Source of the DNA: Ruoffia tabacinasalis
Lineage (GTDB): Bacteria; Bacillota; Bacilli; Lactobacillales; Aerococcaceae
Assembly (NCBI RefSeq): GCF_042652985.1
Contig: NZ_JBHSHQ010000073.1
Location: 1 to 64,000, forward strand
Direction: 5' to 3'
DNA length: 64,000 nt
Position 1 is the first letter of the stretch. Each line of letters starts with the position of its first letter. The translations under genes were made by a program, and so were the position numbers. Below, piece after piece: positions 1 to 8,647 of this stretch. Below the pieces are notes generated by a model that saw only the letters and a list, made by a program, of their open reading frames with translations, was not told where the DNA came from and did no database searches.

Positions 1-285
1 GGTCCAGTGAAAACCAACATAAGTTGATTCGGCGATTCTTTCCAAAAGGCTGTTCATTGAGGGAAATCACGAAAGAGCAATGCTTAAGAATACAACAGTG
101 GATGAATGCCTATCCACGTCGCATCTTGGCTTATGACACACCCTATGAACGCTTTGTCCGCGCCTTCCATCAGGAACGTCAGGCAATCTAAGCATATGGA
201 AAAGAGCTAAGTTAAATCAAAGAAAGAACAATCATAAAATTTTTTGAGACTAAGTGGCTAACTTGAACTTGAAATTTACAATCTT
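1..285 (+). mobile_element. Right end of an IS30-family insertion sequence (partial)
   Basis: The window opens inside an IS30-type element. Its transposase tail is at 3-191. The AT-rich stretch after it, with TGGCTAACTTGAACTTGAAA and a following TTTACA near 252-280, resembles the terminal inverted repeat of IS30-family elements. The left end lies outside the window, so neither the repeat pair nor a target duplication can be checked. The exact boundary is uncertain by about 20 bases. Confidence 0.6.
3..191 (+). CDS. IS30-family transposase, C-terminal 62 residues (5' end outside window)
   Basis: Frame 3 is open from the window edge to TAA at 189-191. It encodes a tail beginning SSENQHKLIRRFFPKGCS, followed by NAYPRRILAYDTPYERF. 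The EN..HKLIRRFFPKG segment, with its acidic residue, and the later W-N-x-YPRR-x-L-x-Y-x-TP-x-E segment are typical of the end of the DDE domain of IS30 transposases. The protein catalyses copy-out/paste-in transposition of its own element. Only the C-terminus is visible, so whether the copy is intact cannot be judged. Confidence 0.85.
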   Translation, partial: SSENQHKLIRRFFPKGCSLREITKEQCLRIQQWMNAYPRRILAYDTPYERFVRAFHQERQAI

Positions 286-319
286 AAAGGAGAATCTTTA
301 CATAAAATTTACAAGAAAC

Positions 320-350
320 TTTCATTAAATTTATATTAGCTTGGTATGAT
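320..350 (+). promoter_or_regulatory. Extended -10 promoter for the 378-740 gene
   Basis: TGG followed by TATGAT at 345-350 forms an extended -10 element. A weak -35 (TTCATT, 321-326) lies 18 bases upstream. It sits just after the IS end and about 28 bases before the start codon. Confidence 0.45.
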
Positions 351-377
351 AGTAGTAACAAAAGAGGAGGATGGATA

Positions 378-740
378 ATGGTGCTATTGGACAAGCTAAA
401 TATTGACATATCACAGAAAAAATTTACCAAAGCTTCATCCTTTATTATTGAACGATTTGTCGTACCTGAAGATCAAGATGGGCTTATTTTGTCATTTCAA
501 ATGGCCTATGATTACATTAACTTAATTCTAGTGTATGATAGCAATTATAATTTGAGAGCAGAGACAACTCAAATACACGAGAGACGTGTCATTAAAATTC
601 ACGAGAAGGACCTCTATACAAGCAATGAAGCTAAGGCAGGGTTAATTCCTGAGGGTGAGTGGATTATTGCTTTTGAAATCAATAATGAGGAGTTGCCTGA
701 CGTTGAATCTTTATGCACGATTGAAGTGACAGGTCATTAA
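378..740 (+). CDS. Small hypothetical protein, possibly a truncated N-terminal domain of a CehA/McbA-type metallohydrolase
   Basis: A 120-residue soluble protein whose ATG follows an AGAGGAGG ribosome site. No signal peptide or membrane segment is visible. The pattern LILSFQMAYDYINLILVYDS, followed later by a segment ending IPEGEWIIAFEI, resembles the beta-rich N-terminal domain that precedes the PHP metal-hydrolase domain in CehA/McbA-like proteins. The catalytic domain is absent here: the frame stops at 740 and a terminator follows. It may be a stand-alone domain or a remnant left by IS activity. The family assignment is a guess from hydrophobic pattern only. Confidence 0.5.
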   Translation: MVLLDKLNIDISQKKFTKASSFIIERFVVPEDQDGLILSFQMAYDYINLILVYDSNYNLRAETTQIHERRVIKIHEKDLYTSNEAKAGLIPEGEWIIAFEINNEELPDVESLCTIEVTGH

Positions 741-801
741 TATTTATTAAAATAATGAAAATCTATAAATATTCATAAATATATAACAACTAAAGTGTAG
801 A

Positions 802-830
802 ATGAGGTTTGGAAACAAACCTCATTTTTT
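802..830 (+). terminator. Rho-independent terminator
   Basis: A 10-bp perfect stem (ATGAGGTTTG, 802-811, with CAAACCTCAT, 816-825) and a GAAA loop are followed by a T run. It ends the transcript of the 120-residue protein. Confidence 0.85.
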
Positions 831-1041
831 AAACATGAGAATAAAACAACGGACGGCATGTTATGCTTTTATATTGGCCTAAAATCCGTTACTATTAAGG
901 GTAGTAATTTTGAACATAATCAGTGTGTATAATGAAACACACATATAAAGTAGTTTGATTGTAAGCATAAATAGAAAGAGAATCATTTTTTGTCTATCAA
1001 CCTATGAATGATTTAATAAAGTATAGAAAGAAGGATAATGA

Positions 1042-1503
1042 ATGAAACGTTTGATACAACAGTTTTTTAACTTTGCTGTTGTCGGTGGGATCTCAACACT
1101 GATTGATTTTATTGTGCTATATATTAGCTATGAAATACTGGGCATGAATTACTTAATCGGCACAGCCATCGCGTTCATTATTGCCACCGTATTTAATTAT
1201 TGGGCAAGTATGCGATTTATTTTTGTTAGTAAGTTTGGAAAAGACCAACGCTATAAAGAATTTACAATCTTCTTATCACTGAGTATCGTCGGACTTATCT
1301 TGACACAGATTTTGATGTTCGTATTTGTAGAATGGTTTGGTGTGGCAGTCATGATAAGTAAGATTTTCGTCACAGGTTTTGTGATGATATTTAACTTTGT
1401 ATCGCGGAAAATTCTTTTAGATGATTCGAGTTCGGATGAATCAATCGATGCGGTACAAACTGAAAAAGTTGCTGTTAAGGAGGCAAATCATTTTGACAAG
1501 TAA
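1042..1503 (+). CDS. GtrA-family membrane protein (glycan-lipid flippase-like)
   Basis: 153 residues with four predicted membrane helices (about 11-32, 38-58, 78-98 and 105-127) and the family signature FNYWASMRFIF after helix 2. GtrA/DPMS-type proteins are thought to flip undecaprenyl-phosphate-linked sugars made by a partner glycosyltransferase. That partner is the next gene, which starts 11 bases before this gene ends, so the two are translationally coupled. The start ATG follows AGAAAGAAGG. The hydrophilic C-terminal tail (about 130-153) is unrelated to the fold. Likely role: glycosylation of teichoic or lipoteichoic acid or another wall polymer (inference). Confidence 0.85.
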   Translation: MKRLIQQFFNFAVVGGISTLIDFIVLYISYEILGMNYLIGTAIAFIIATVFNYWASMRFIFVSKFGKDQRYKEFTIFLSLSIVGLILTQILMFVFVEWFGVAVMISKIFVTGFVMIFNFVSRKILLDDSSSDESIDAVQTEKVAVKEANHFDK

Positions 1504-2449
1504 TATTATGACAATTGTTGTTCCTTCTTATAATGAAGAGGATACGTTGGAAATTTTTATGGATGCGATTTTAGAAACTCAAAAGAAATTGCCATCTGTG
1601 TTTATAGAGACATTATTTGTAAATGATGGATCTCGTGACAATACGCTAGCGGTTATTAAGCAATTAGCTGCAAAATATCCAGAAAGAGTGAGTTACATCT
1701 CTTTCTCAAGAAACTTTGGTAAAGAAGCGGGAATTATGGCAGGTCTTGAGTATGCTAAGGGCGACTGGGTTGCTTTAATGGATGCGGACTTACAAGATCC
1801 ACCTGAGATGCTCGTTGAGATGCATCGTTTAATTACAGAAGAAGACTATGATGTTGTAGGAACGAAGCGCGTAAGCCGTGAGGGTGAGCCGGCAGTGAGA
1901 TCATTCTTCGCCAATTTATACTATAAGTTGAATAATGTCATCTCGGATGTCAAATTAGAAGAAGGTGTTCGAGACTATCGTTTAATGAAGCGCGAAGTTG
2001 TCGATGCTGTATTAAGCTTGCCAGAGAGAAATCGATTCTCTAAAGGGATTTTTAGTTGGGTCGGTTATAAAGTGAAGTATTTAGATTACTATAACGTTGA
2101 GCGAAGTGCCGGAGATTCTTCTTGGTCCTTTACCCAACTCATTCGATATGCCTTCGATGGCATCATCAGTTTCTCAGATGCGCCATTAACTTTTGCAAGT
2201 ATACTTGGTTTAGTTATCTTTATTCTATCAAGTATTTATGGGATCTATATTATCGTTAGAACTGTACTTCTTGGAGCGACCACACCAGGTTGGCCAAGTT
2301 TAGCTGTTCTCATCGTTGGTATGGGCGGATTGCAATTGTTCTGTTTAGGCATTGTTGGTAAGTACGTCGCTAAAATCTTCAACGAAACAAAGCGTCGCCC
2401 ACTCTATATTGTAAAAGAAGCTCATTCACGCAAAGAAATTGAACAATAA
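1493..2449 (+). CDS. Family 2 glycosyltransferase, DPM1/GtrB-type (polyprenyl-phosphate sugar transferase)
   Basis: 318 residues from a TTG start chosen because AAGGAGG (1477-1483) lies 9 bases upstream. A longer in-frame ATG at 1421 has no such site and lies deep within gtrA. The GT-A fold begins at TIVVPSYNEEDTLE, with the metal-binding DAD at about residues 97-99 (ALMDADLQDPPE). Two C-terminal membrane helices (about 229-256 and 263-288) are typical of GtrB/YkoT proteins, which load a sugar from a nucleotide donor onto undecaprenyl phosphate at the inner face of the membrane. It pairs with the upstream GtrA-type flippase. The sugar cannot be deduced. Confidence 0.9.
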   Translation: MTSNIMTIVVPSYNEEDTLEIFMDAILETQKKLPSVFIETLFVNDGSRDNTLAVIKQLAAKYPERVSYISFSRNFGKEAGIMAGLEYAKGDWVALMDADLQDPPEMLVEMHRLITEEDYDVVGTKRVSREGEPAVRSFFANLYYKLNNVISDVKLEEGVRDYRLMKREVVDAVLSLPERNRFSKGIFSWVGYKVKYLDYYNVERSAGDSSWSFTQLIRYAFDGIISFSDAPLTFASILGLVIFILSSIYGIYIIVRTVLLGATTPGWPSLAVLIVGMGGLQLFCLGIVGKYVAKIFNETKRRPLYIVKEAHSRKEIEQ

Positions 2450-2452
2450 TAA

Positions 2453-2502
2453 AAAACCGTCTAAATCTCAAACGCAATTCGTATAGAGATTTAGACGGTT
2501 TT
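2453..2502. terminator. Bidirectional terminator between the glycosyltransferase and CpXC genes
   Basis: A 17-bp perfect inverted repeat, AAAACCGTCTAAATCTC (2453-2469) against GAGATTTAGACGGTTTT (2486-2502), has A and T tracts on both sides. It serves the converging genes on both strands. Confidence 0.9.
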
Positions 2503-2508
2503 ATTTAA

Positions 2509-3153
2509 TTAGTTACTACTTAAAGCATGTGCAGCCCATTCTGCATTGATTAAATGAAATTGGCCAGTTTCTGTTGTATTCACTATCTTCTTATATTTGT
2601 CTTTGGCGAATTTAAGTAAATTATCACTAAAATCAACTAAAAGTTGTTCATTAGCCGTAATGTACATAATTTTTGGTACGCCATCTTTCATATAGAAGAA
2701 GCGTGATTTAACCTCTCCATTAGGTCTTTCTTTCGCAAATAACCCATCTGTCAATAATTTAACAATTTCGACTTCGCGGTCATTATAGTGATGTTCAAAT
2801 AATTGAATTTTTTCAATTAAATCAGCATGGTGTGTTACAATACGCAATTCGTAATCAGAAAGATCCACTTTCTCATCGCGAGTCACATTTTCTAAAAGTG
2901 TACTCAATTGATTTTGTTTGTTTTTTAAGTTTGGTACTAAAAAGACCATAAACTTTTTAATGGGATCATGATATAAGAATTCTGTTTCGATTTGTCTGCG
3001 TGCACCACAATTACTACATTCAAAATATTGTAGTTGGCCATTTAATAAGTCTTTTTTCAAGTTTGGCTGTAATTTAGAATTTACACGTGTTTCTACTTCT
3101 TGTGAAGCGGGCGTTTCACACACAGGGCATTTAATTTTAACTACTTGTTTCAT
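2509..3153 (-). CDS. CpXC zinc-ribbon domain protein
   Basis: 214 residues. Two CxxC knuckles (CPVC at 9-12 and CSNC at 46-49) make a four-cysteine zinc ribbon, followed by the FLYHDPIKKFMVFLVP segment characteristic of CpXC-domain proteins. The function of the family is unknown. The protein is probably cytoplasmic: no signal peptide or membrane helix is seen. The ATG is preceded by CTAGGAGGATTC. It stands alone between a bidirectional terminator and the divergent rpiA. Confidence 0.75.
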   Translation of the reverse strand: MKQVVKIKCPVCETPASQEVETRVNSKLQPNLKKDLLNGQLQYFECSNCGARRQIETEFLYHDPIKKFMVFLVPNLKNKQNQLSTLLENVTRDEKVDLSDYELRIVTHHADLIEKIQLFEHHYNDREVEIVKLLTDGLFAKERPNGEVKSRFFYMKDGVPKIMYITANEQLLVDFSDNLLKFAKDKYKKIVNTTETGQFHLINAEWAAHALSSN

Positions 3154-3254
3154 TGAATCCTCCTAGAAGCTGTTCTATTGATATAGTCAATACATTCATT
3201 ATAACAAAAATAGATAATTTATACGATATCAAAGGTAACAAGTATTCATGAGTA

Positions 3255-3263
3255 TGCTATAAT
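3255..3263 (+). promoter_or_regulatory. Extended -10 promoter of rpiA-pdp
   Basis: TGC followed by TATAAT (3258-3263) is a perfect extended -10, 65 bases before the rpiA start. No convincing -35 is visible. Confidence 0.55.
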
Positions 3264-3328
3264 TTAATTGATAGGGCTACCAAAGTGAATGGGAGCTCAA
3301 ATATGAGAGAAGATAAGGTGGATGACAA

Positions 3329-4015
3329 ATGTCTTTAGGTAAAGAAGCTGTTGGACGAAAAGCAGCAGATTATGTGGAAGATGGGATGGTAGTTGGCTTT
3401 GGTACAGGATCAACTGCATATTTCTTTATAGATGAAGTAGGAAAAAGAATACAAGCTGGCGAATTGAAACATATCGTTGGAGTTGCGACGTCACGTCAGA
3501 CTTTAACACAGATGCAATCTTTAGGCATTGAGAGTCGTTCGCTAGATGATGTGAACTTTATTGATTTACTTGTTGATGGTGCTGATGAGACGACCCGTGA
3601 TTTTAACGGTATTAAAGGTGGGGGCGGTGCATTACTCCATGAGAAAATTGTGGCCCAAAACAGTCGACGTATTATTTGGATTGTTACGGAAGATAAATTA
3701 GTCGACACTTTAGGTAAATTCCCGCTACCTGTCGAAATTGTTCAATTTGGTAGTTGGAAGTTATTCCGTACATTCGATCAATCAGGCATGAATCCAACAT
3801 TTAGAAAATCAGGCCAAGATACATTATTTATTACAGATTCTGGTAATTATATTATTGATTTAAATTTAGATGTCATTCAAAACCCTCATCAATTAGCATT
3901 TGAATTAAGTAATATGGTTGGGGTCGTTGAACATGGTTTATTTTTAAATTATCCTGATGTCATTCTATCGAGTGATGCTGAAGGAAATGTACAAGAAATT
4001 ACACGAAGTAAATAA
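3329..4015 (+). CDS. rpiA: Ribose-5-phosphate isomerase A
   Basis: 228 residues, full length. It interconverts ribose 5-phosphate and ribulose 5-phosphate in the pentose phosphate pathway. The phosphate loop GFGTGSTA (23-30), DGADE (83-87) and GGGGALLHEK (97-106, with the catalytic Glu) are all present. The start at 3329 lies 7 bases after AAGGTGG; another ATG at 3322 is out of frame. The gene directly precedes a pyrimidine-nucleoside phosphorylase, whose pentose phosphate product can feed into the same pathway. Confidence 0.96.
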   Translation: MSLGKEAVGRKAADYVEDGMVVGFGTGSTAYFFIDEVGKRIQAGELKHIVGVATSRQTLTQMQSLGIESRSLDDVNFIDLLVDGADETTRDFNGIKGGGGALLHEKIVAQNSRRIIWIVTEDKLVDTLGKFPLPVEIVQFGSWKLFRTFDQSGMNPTFRKSGQDTLFITDSGNYIIDLNLDVIQNPHQLAFELSNMVGVVEHGLFLNYPDVILSSDAEGNVQEITRSK

Positions 4016-4036
4016 TATTGGAAGTGGAGGCAAGTT

Positions 4037-5341
4037 ATGAGAGTTGTTGATATCATTGAGAAAAAACAAATGGGTGAAGAGTTAAGCGAAGCGGAAATTC
4101 GCTTTATGGTGGAAGGTTTGACTGATGAGTCTATCCCGGATTATCAATTGAGTGCTTGGATGATGGCAATATACTTCCAAGGTATGAATGAAAAAGAAGC
4201 CAGTCATTTAACTATGGCTATGGTTGAAAGTGGAGATCAGATTGATTTATCTGGAATTGATGGCGTTAAAGTTGATAAGCATTCAACGGGTGGAGTAGGA
4301 GACACAACAACGATTGTCCTTGCGCCATTAGTTGCGAGTGCAGGTGTTCCCGTTGCTAAGATGAGTGGACGGGGTCTAGGCCATACCGGTGGAACCTTAG
4401 ATAAATTTGAAGCCATTGAAGGCTTTAAGATTGAAGTACCAATTGAGAAATTTATCGAACTAGTGAACAAGAATAAAGTGGCGGTTGTTGGACAAACTGG
4501 TAACTTAGCACCCGCAGATAAGAAAATGTACTCATTACGTGATGTGACAAGTACTGTTCAATCGATTCCGTTAATTGCGAGTTCAATTATGAGTAAGAAA
4601 ATTGCCTCAGGTGCCGATGCGATTGTATTGGATGTTAAAGTGGGTGACGGTGCGTTCATGAAGACTGTTGATGATGCGCGTCAATTAGCTAAAACAATGG
4701 TCCAAATCGGTGAACAAGTGAACCGTAAGACTTTAGCGGTTATCTCTGATATGAGTCAACCTCTGGGTTTTGCTGTTGGGAATGCATTAGAAATTCAAGA
4801 AGCAATTGATACTTTAAGAGGCGAAGGACCTAGCGACTTAACTGAGTTATGTCTAGTCTTAGGAAGCCAAATGTTAATGGCTGCGAATAAATTTGAAAGC
4901 TTAGAAGAAGGTAAAGCCTTATTACAAGAAAAAATCGACAATGGAGAAGCATTAGAAATACTCCGTCAATTTATTAAACATCAAGGTGGTAACCCAGCGG
5001 TTGTTGATGATCCAAGTTTACTGCCGCAAGCGAAATATCAAACTGAAATTAAAGCAGACCGTGATGGTGTGCTTAGTGATTGGACAGCACATGAAGTCGG
5101 AGTAGCTTGTAGTCTACTTGGAGCAGGTCGCGAGAAATATACAGATGATATCGATCCTGCTGTGGGTGTGGTTCTTAAGGCGAAAGTTGGGGATACAGTC
5201 AAAAAAGGTGACCCAATTGTTGTCATTCACTCGAATACAGAAGATATTTCTGAGGTCGAAGAGAAGTTAACGAACGCCTTTAAAATAAGTGACCATAGCG
5301 AACCCATTCAATTAATTGTGGATACCATTAACCATGCTTAG
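4037..5341 (+). CDS. pdp: Pyrimidine-nucleoside phosphorylase
   Basis: 434 residues. It cleaves uridine and thymidine with phosphate to a free base and (deoxy)ribose 1-phosphate. The family signature with SGRGLGHTGGTLDK (residues 110-123), the phosphate-binding KHSTGGVGDTT (81-91) and the C-terminal alpha/beta barrel-sandwich domain (about 345-434) are all visible. GGAAGTGGAGG lies before the ATG. It forms a two-gene operon with rpiA (21 bases apart), so nucleoside sugar is returned to central metabolism. Confidence 0.95.
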   Translation: MRVVDIIEKKQMGEELSEAEIRFMVEGLTDESIPDYQLSAWMMAIYFQGMNEKEASHLTMAMVESGDQIDLSGIDGVKVDKHSTGGVGDTTTIVLAPLVASAGVPVAKMSGRGLGHTGGTLDKFEAIEGFKIEVPIEKFIELVNKNKVAVVGQTGNLAPADKKMYSLRDVTSTVQSIPLIASSIMSKKIASGADAIVLDVKVGDGAFMKTVDDARQLAKTMVQIGEQVNRKTLAVISDMSQPLGFAVGNALEIQEAIDTLRGEGPSDLTELCLVLGSQMLMAANKFESLEEGKALLQEKIDNGEALEILRQFIKHQGGNPAVVDDPSLLPQAKYQTEIKADRDGVLSDWTAHEVGVACSLLGAGREKYTDDIDPAVGVVLKAKVGDTVKKGDPIVVIHSNTEDISEVEEKLTNAFKISDHSEPIQLIVDTINHA

Positions 5342-5349
5342 AAAATAAC

Positions 5350-5389
5350 AAAAATCCCATTGTCTCAGTGAAGAGGCAATGGGATTTTT
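5350..5389. terminator. Bidirectional terminator between pdp and fni
   Basis: Perfect stem AAAAATCCCATTG (5350-5362) against CAATGGGATTTTT (5377-5389), flanked by A and T tracts. It overlaps the last base of the minus-strand gene. Confidence 0.9.
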
Positions 5390-6462
5390 TAACGTCTTGC
5401 GAGGTATTTATAATCAATCTTACGTAATTCAGCGTATTCACGCAGTGGACCGCTGAGTAATAATTGAGTTTCTTGTAGTTCTTGGATGTTATGACAGTTG
5501 AGTAATAGGAGCATATGTTTGATCGCTTTCTCCCAATCTAGAACGATTTGTGTAGCAGTATCGACACCTTCTAAGTGGACTGTCTGAAGTAATTTACCAG
5601 ATAGGCCAGTTGCTTTAGCTCCAAGCGCAAGTGCTTTTACGATATCGTAAAAGCTTCTGACTCCACCACTGGCAAGAATATTCACTTCTTTTTGTAAGGA
5701 AAGTGATTCTAATAAAGATTCAGGAGTTGTTTGTCCCCATTCGCCTAGGAGGCTGAAATCAATCGTATCACGGCGGTCATTTTCGATATTAACGAAGTTT
5801 GTGCCACCTCGCCCACTGACATCGATGTTTTTAACACCTAGTGAAATTAATTCTTCCATGGTTTCTTTACTCATTCCAAAACCAACTTCTTTAACAATCA
5901 CTGGAACGTCTAAACCTTCAACAATTTGTTGAATATTTTCTTTCCAAGTTGAGAAATCACGGTCACCTTCAGGCATGACAACTTCTTGGGGTGTATTCAG
6001 ATGGATTTGTAAGGCATTTGCTTCTAATAAGTCAACGGCGCGTTTAGCGTTTTCCAAGTCATGATGTGCACCTAAGTTTGCCATAACAAAACCATTCGGA
6101 TTATTTTTACGAATAATCGTAAACGAATCTCTGACTTCAGGTTCTTTCAAAGCGACGCTGACTGAACCTGATGCCATCGCTAAGCCTGTCTCATGCGCAA
6201 GTTTTGATAGTGAATCATTGAATTGTTTCGTATAGGTTGAACCACCGGTCATTCCATTGATATAGAAAGGAAAACGGTGTGTCGTATTTGCCCATTGAGT
6301 TGAGGTATCTATTTGGTCAAATTTCACCTCGCTGAATGAATGATGCATAAAGCGAATATCATCAAACGCAGATGTTTGTAATTTACTTTGTTGTTCTAAT
6401 GCCAAGTTCACATGATCATCTTTTCGTTGTTGAGCAAGTGAAGGTTGATTTTTTTTTGTCAT
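5389..6462 (-). CDS. fni: Type 2 isopentenyl-diphosphate delta-isomerase (FMN/NADPH-dependent)
   Basis: 357 residues. It converts IPP to DMAPP, the last step that supplies both C5 units for undecaprenol and other isoprenoids. RKDDHVNLAL at the N-terminus, PFYINGMTGGS, MASGSVSVAL, VKEVGFGMSKE, DVSGRGGTNF and the FMN phosphate-binding ASGGVRS are hallmarks of the Idi-2 family. The start has GGAGG seven bases upstream. The 5' end overlaps the end of mvaK2 by 47 bases in another frame. It is the last gene of the mevalonate operon. Confidence 0.95.
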   Translation of the reverse strand: MTKKNQPSLAQQRKDDHVNLALEQQSKLQTSAFDDIRFMHHSFSEVKFDQIDTSTQWANTTHRFPFYINGMTGGSTYTKQFNDSLSKLAHETGLAMASGSVSVALKEPEVRDSFTIIRKNNPNGFVMANLGAHHDLENAKRAVDLLEANALQIHLNTPQEVVMPEGDRDFSTWKENIQQIVEGLDVPVIVKEVGFGMSKETMEELISLGVKNIDVSGRGGTNFVNIENDRRDTIDFSLLGEWGQTTPESLLESLSLQKEVNILASGGVRSFYDIVKALALGAKATGLSGKLLQTVHLEGVDTATQIVLDWEKAIKHMLLLLNCHNIQELQETQLLLSGPLREYAELRKIDYKYLARR

Positions 6463-7630
6463 AATTGCCTCCGATACTATGTTGTTTCCGTAGAGAAGGG
6501 GGAGTCACTTGCAGTGGTAAAGATACAATATCATCCAATTCCCAATCTTTAATTAAAGTCTCTGTCTCGATATCTTTATGGCCAATAGCAATGCCGCAAT
6601 CTCCACCACCAGCCCCAGAGGACTTAGCAATGTATGAGTGAGGAAGTGCTGTTTCAATAAATTGAGTCAGTTCATTCGTTTCGATGTTTAGTTGATAGGT
6701 ATGACTCAATTCTAAGAGTAATTGACGATATACTTGAATCTCATCTTGAATGACAGTTAAGTTCTTTTCTTGAAAGCCAATTCGCATGCGTTCAACCGAT
6801 GCTTTTGCATTCTTTAAGAATGCTTTGAATTGGTCATCAGCTTGATTTAATCGATCAAGTAATTGCCCAACTAAGTTCTCAGTGGAAGCAGGGGATTGCG
6901 TCCACCCAATCAATAAAGCTAATTCATCCGGAACACTTAAGGACTCAATAACTAGGTCTGGCCAATCCTTTAACAGCAATGAAGCTACCGGTGTGTTTGC
7001 GTGAACCATCTCTTTCAGCCACTGACGGTCAAAAGATTGATAATAAACCCAGCCACCTGTCGTAATTGTTGCGATATCAGCCAAACTACCATTTGATTTC
7101 GATAAAGTCAACGCAATCGCAGCCAGTTTAAAGATAGTCACATGGTCTAATGCTTGTACACCATGATAAGCTAATATGCCTTTAATCGTCGCCACGACAA
7201 TCGCGCCACTTGAGCCTAAACCGAATTTTAACCCATCTTTATTAATTAACTCTGAATTAAATTGAATATTATAATTTAAAAGTGGTACTTTTAAGCTTTT
7301 TAAAAGTGATTCAGTTACACGAATCGCATTAATACAATAATGCCAACCTGAGGCAGTGTTCGCAGAAACTTGGAAGTTACCATCTTGTCGAACATAATTC
7401 AAGGGGCCTAATTCAGATAAATTCGTCCTTATCACTCCGCCTTCAGGAAGGTCACTCGCTGTAACTTGAGCAGTTAAAAACTGATCCACAGCAATAATAA
7501 TAGCCGGTTGTGTCGGGAATAAAATCGCATATTCACCCGTTATAAATAATTTCCCTGGTACTTTAACGGTACTAGATTCATTGAAGGACGTTCGATTGAA
7601 AAGATCCTGTATCGATGTTTGTGTTGACAA
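6416..7630 (-). CDS. mvaK2: Phosphomevalonate kinase
   Basis: 404 residues, GHMP-kinase family. It phosphorylates mevalonate 5-phosphate to the diphosphate. Visible motifs are KVPGKLFITGEYAIL near residue 24, the ATP-binding GLGSSGAIVVATI (137-149) and the C-terminal AKSSGAGGGDCGIAI. It is longer than usual because its last ~16 codons run into fni. The basic, low-complexity end, after LQVTPPSLRKQ, looks non-conserved. It lies 11 bases after mvaD in the operon. Confidence 0.94.
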   Translation of the reverse strand: MSTQTSIQDLFNRTSFNESSTVKVPGKLFITGEYAILFPTQPAIIIAVDQFLTAQVTASDLPEGGVIRTNLSELGPLNYVRQDGNFQVSANTASGWHYCINAIRVTESLLKSLKVPLLNYNIQFNSELINKDGLKFGLGSSGAIVVATIKGILAYHGVQALDHVTIFKLAAIALTLSKSNGSLADIATITTGGWVYYQSFDRQWLKEMVHANTPVASLLLKDWPDLVIESLSVPDELALLIGWTQSPASTENLVGQLLDRLNQADDQFKAFLKNAKASVERMRIGFQEKNLTVIQDEIQVYRQLLLELSHTYQLNIETNELTQFIETALPHSYIAKSSGAGGGDCGIAIGHKDIETETLIKDWELDDIVSLPLQVTPPSLRKQHSIGGNYDKKKSTFTCSTTKR

Positions 7631-7641
7631 TATCTACACTC

Positions 7642-8634
7642 CTAACTAATCTTATGCGGGGCTTTCCCAGGTCCAGTAATGACTAGACGGTCACTTGAAA
7701 AATGTTTTTCAAATGCTTTTTTAATTTCTTCAGCCTGACTTAAACGGCAAAGTACTTTCACATTAGGCCCAGCATCCATTGTAAAGTAACAAGGAATGCC
7801 AGCTTCACGAAGTTCTCTGACGATGTTCATTGCAGTCAGAGATTCAGGTTCCCAATAAGTCATACTTGGATCAGCAGCAATAATCGTCGCATGCATCTTC
7901 ATCGCATTATGTTCTGCGATTTGTCCAATCGTCGGAAAATCTCTATTCTCAATGGCAGGAATGATTGCTTCCAAATCTTCAGCCACTGTTTCCGGCCAAA
8001 GTTTGTAGAAAGGAGAAGTTTCGATAGTATGTTCCATTCCGACACGACTACTAATTTTCTTTTGTTCTTTATTAATCATAACAACAAGCATACCAATATC
8101 CCAATCAGCCTCATCAATCATCTCAGCAAAACTTGAATCCGATTCGTTCCCAATTCCTTTATGCCAAACGGTAAAGCCACCAAATAAACTACGAGTAGCA
8201 CTTCCAGAACCACGACGAGCGTAGGTAGACAGTTCTTTATTCGATAGATTTGTCTCAAATAAATCATTACAGGCACTAGCTAAAGCTGCAAAAGCCGATG
8301 CCGAAGAGGCAAGACCGGCTGCAGTTGGAACATGATTGGTACTGTTTACGTGTACTGGTCGATGTATACCAGATAAATCTCTGAACATATTAATAAAACG
8401 CGATACTTTCTCGATCGCGTTAATGTCTTGTATTTGACCATCTAAGGTAAAGGTATCCTCATTGGATTGAGAATTCCATTCTAAAGTTGTTTCTGTATAA
8501 AATTGATCAAGCGTCAAAGAAAGACTGCTTGTCACGGGAAGGAATAATTCTTTGTTTCGTTTTCCCCAATACTTAATTAAAGCAATGTTAGTATAAGCAC
8601 GATACGTTGTTGTATCCATTTGTTTATGTTGCAT
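7642..8634 (-). CDS. mvaD: Diphosphomevalonate decarboxylase
   Basis: 330 residues from the ATG at 8634, placed 6 bases after AAGGTGAGG. The in-frame ATG four codons further upstream overlaps the mvaK1 stop and lacks its own ribosome site. It makes IPP from mevalonate diphosphate by ATP-dependent decarboxylation. Motifs are AYTNIALIKYWGKRN, the ATP loop in PTAAGLASSASAFAALA, SGSATRSLFGGF, and FTMDAGPNVKVL near the C-terminus. Middle gene of the mevalonate operon. Confidence 0.95.
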   Translation of the reverse strand: MQHKQMDTTTYRAYTNIALIKYWGKRNKELFLPVTSSLSLTLDQFYTETTLEWNSQSNEDTFTLDGQIQDINAIEKVSRFINMFRDLSGIHRPVHVNSTNHVPTAAGLASSASAFAALASACNDLFETNLSNKELSTYARRGSGSATRSLFGGFTVWHKGIGNESDSSFAEMIDEADWDIGMLVVMINKEQKKISSRVGMEHTIETSPFYKLWPETVAEDLEAIIPAIENRDFPTIGQIAEHNAMKMHATIIAADPSMTYWEPESLTAMNIVRELREAGIPCYFTMDAGPNVKVLCRLSQAEEIKKAFEKHFSSDRLVITGPGKAPHKIS

Positions 8635-8647
8635 TATAAACCTCACC

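Noticed and set aside
1421..1492. Upstream ATG extension of the glycosyltransferase
   Set aside because: The extra 24 residues lie inside gtrA, have no ribosome site and precede the conserved start; AAGGAGG points to TTG 1493.
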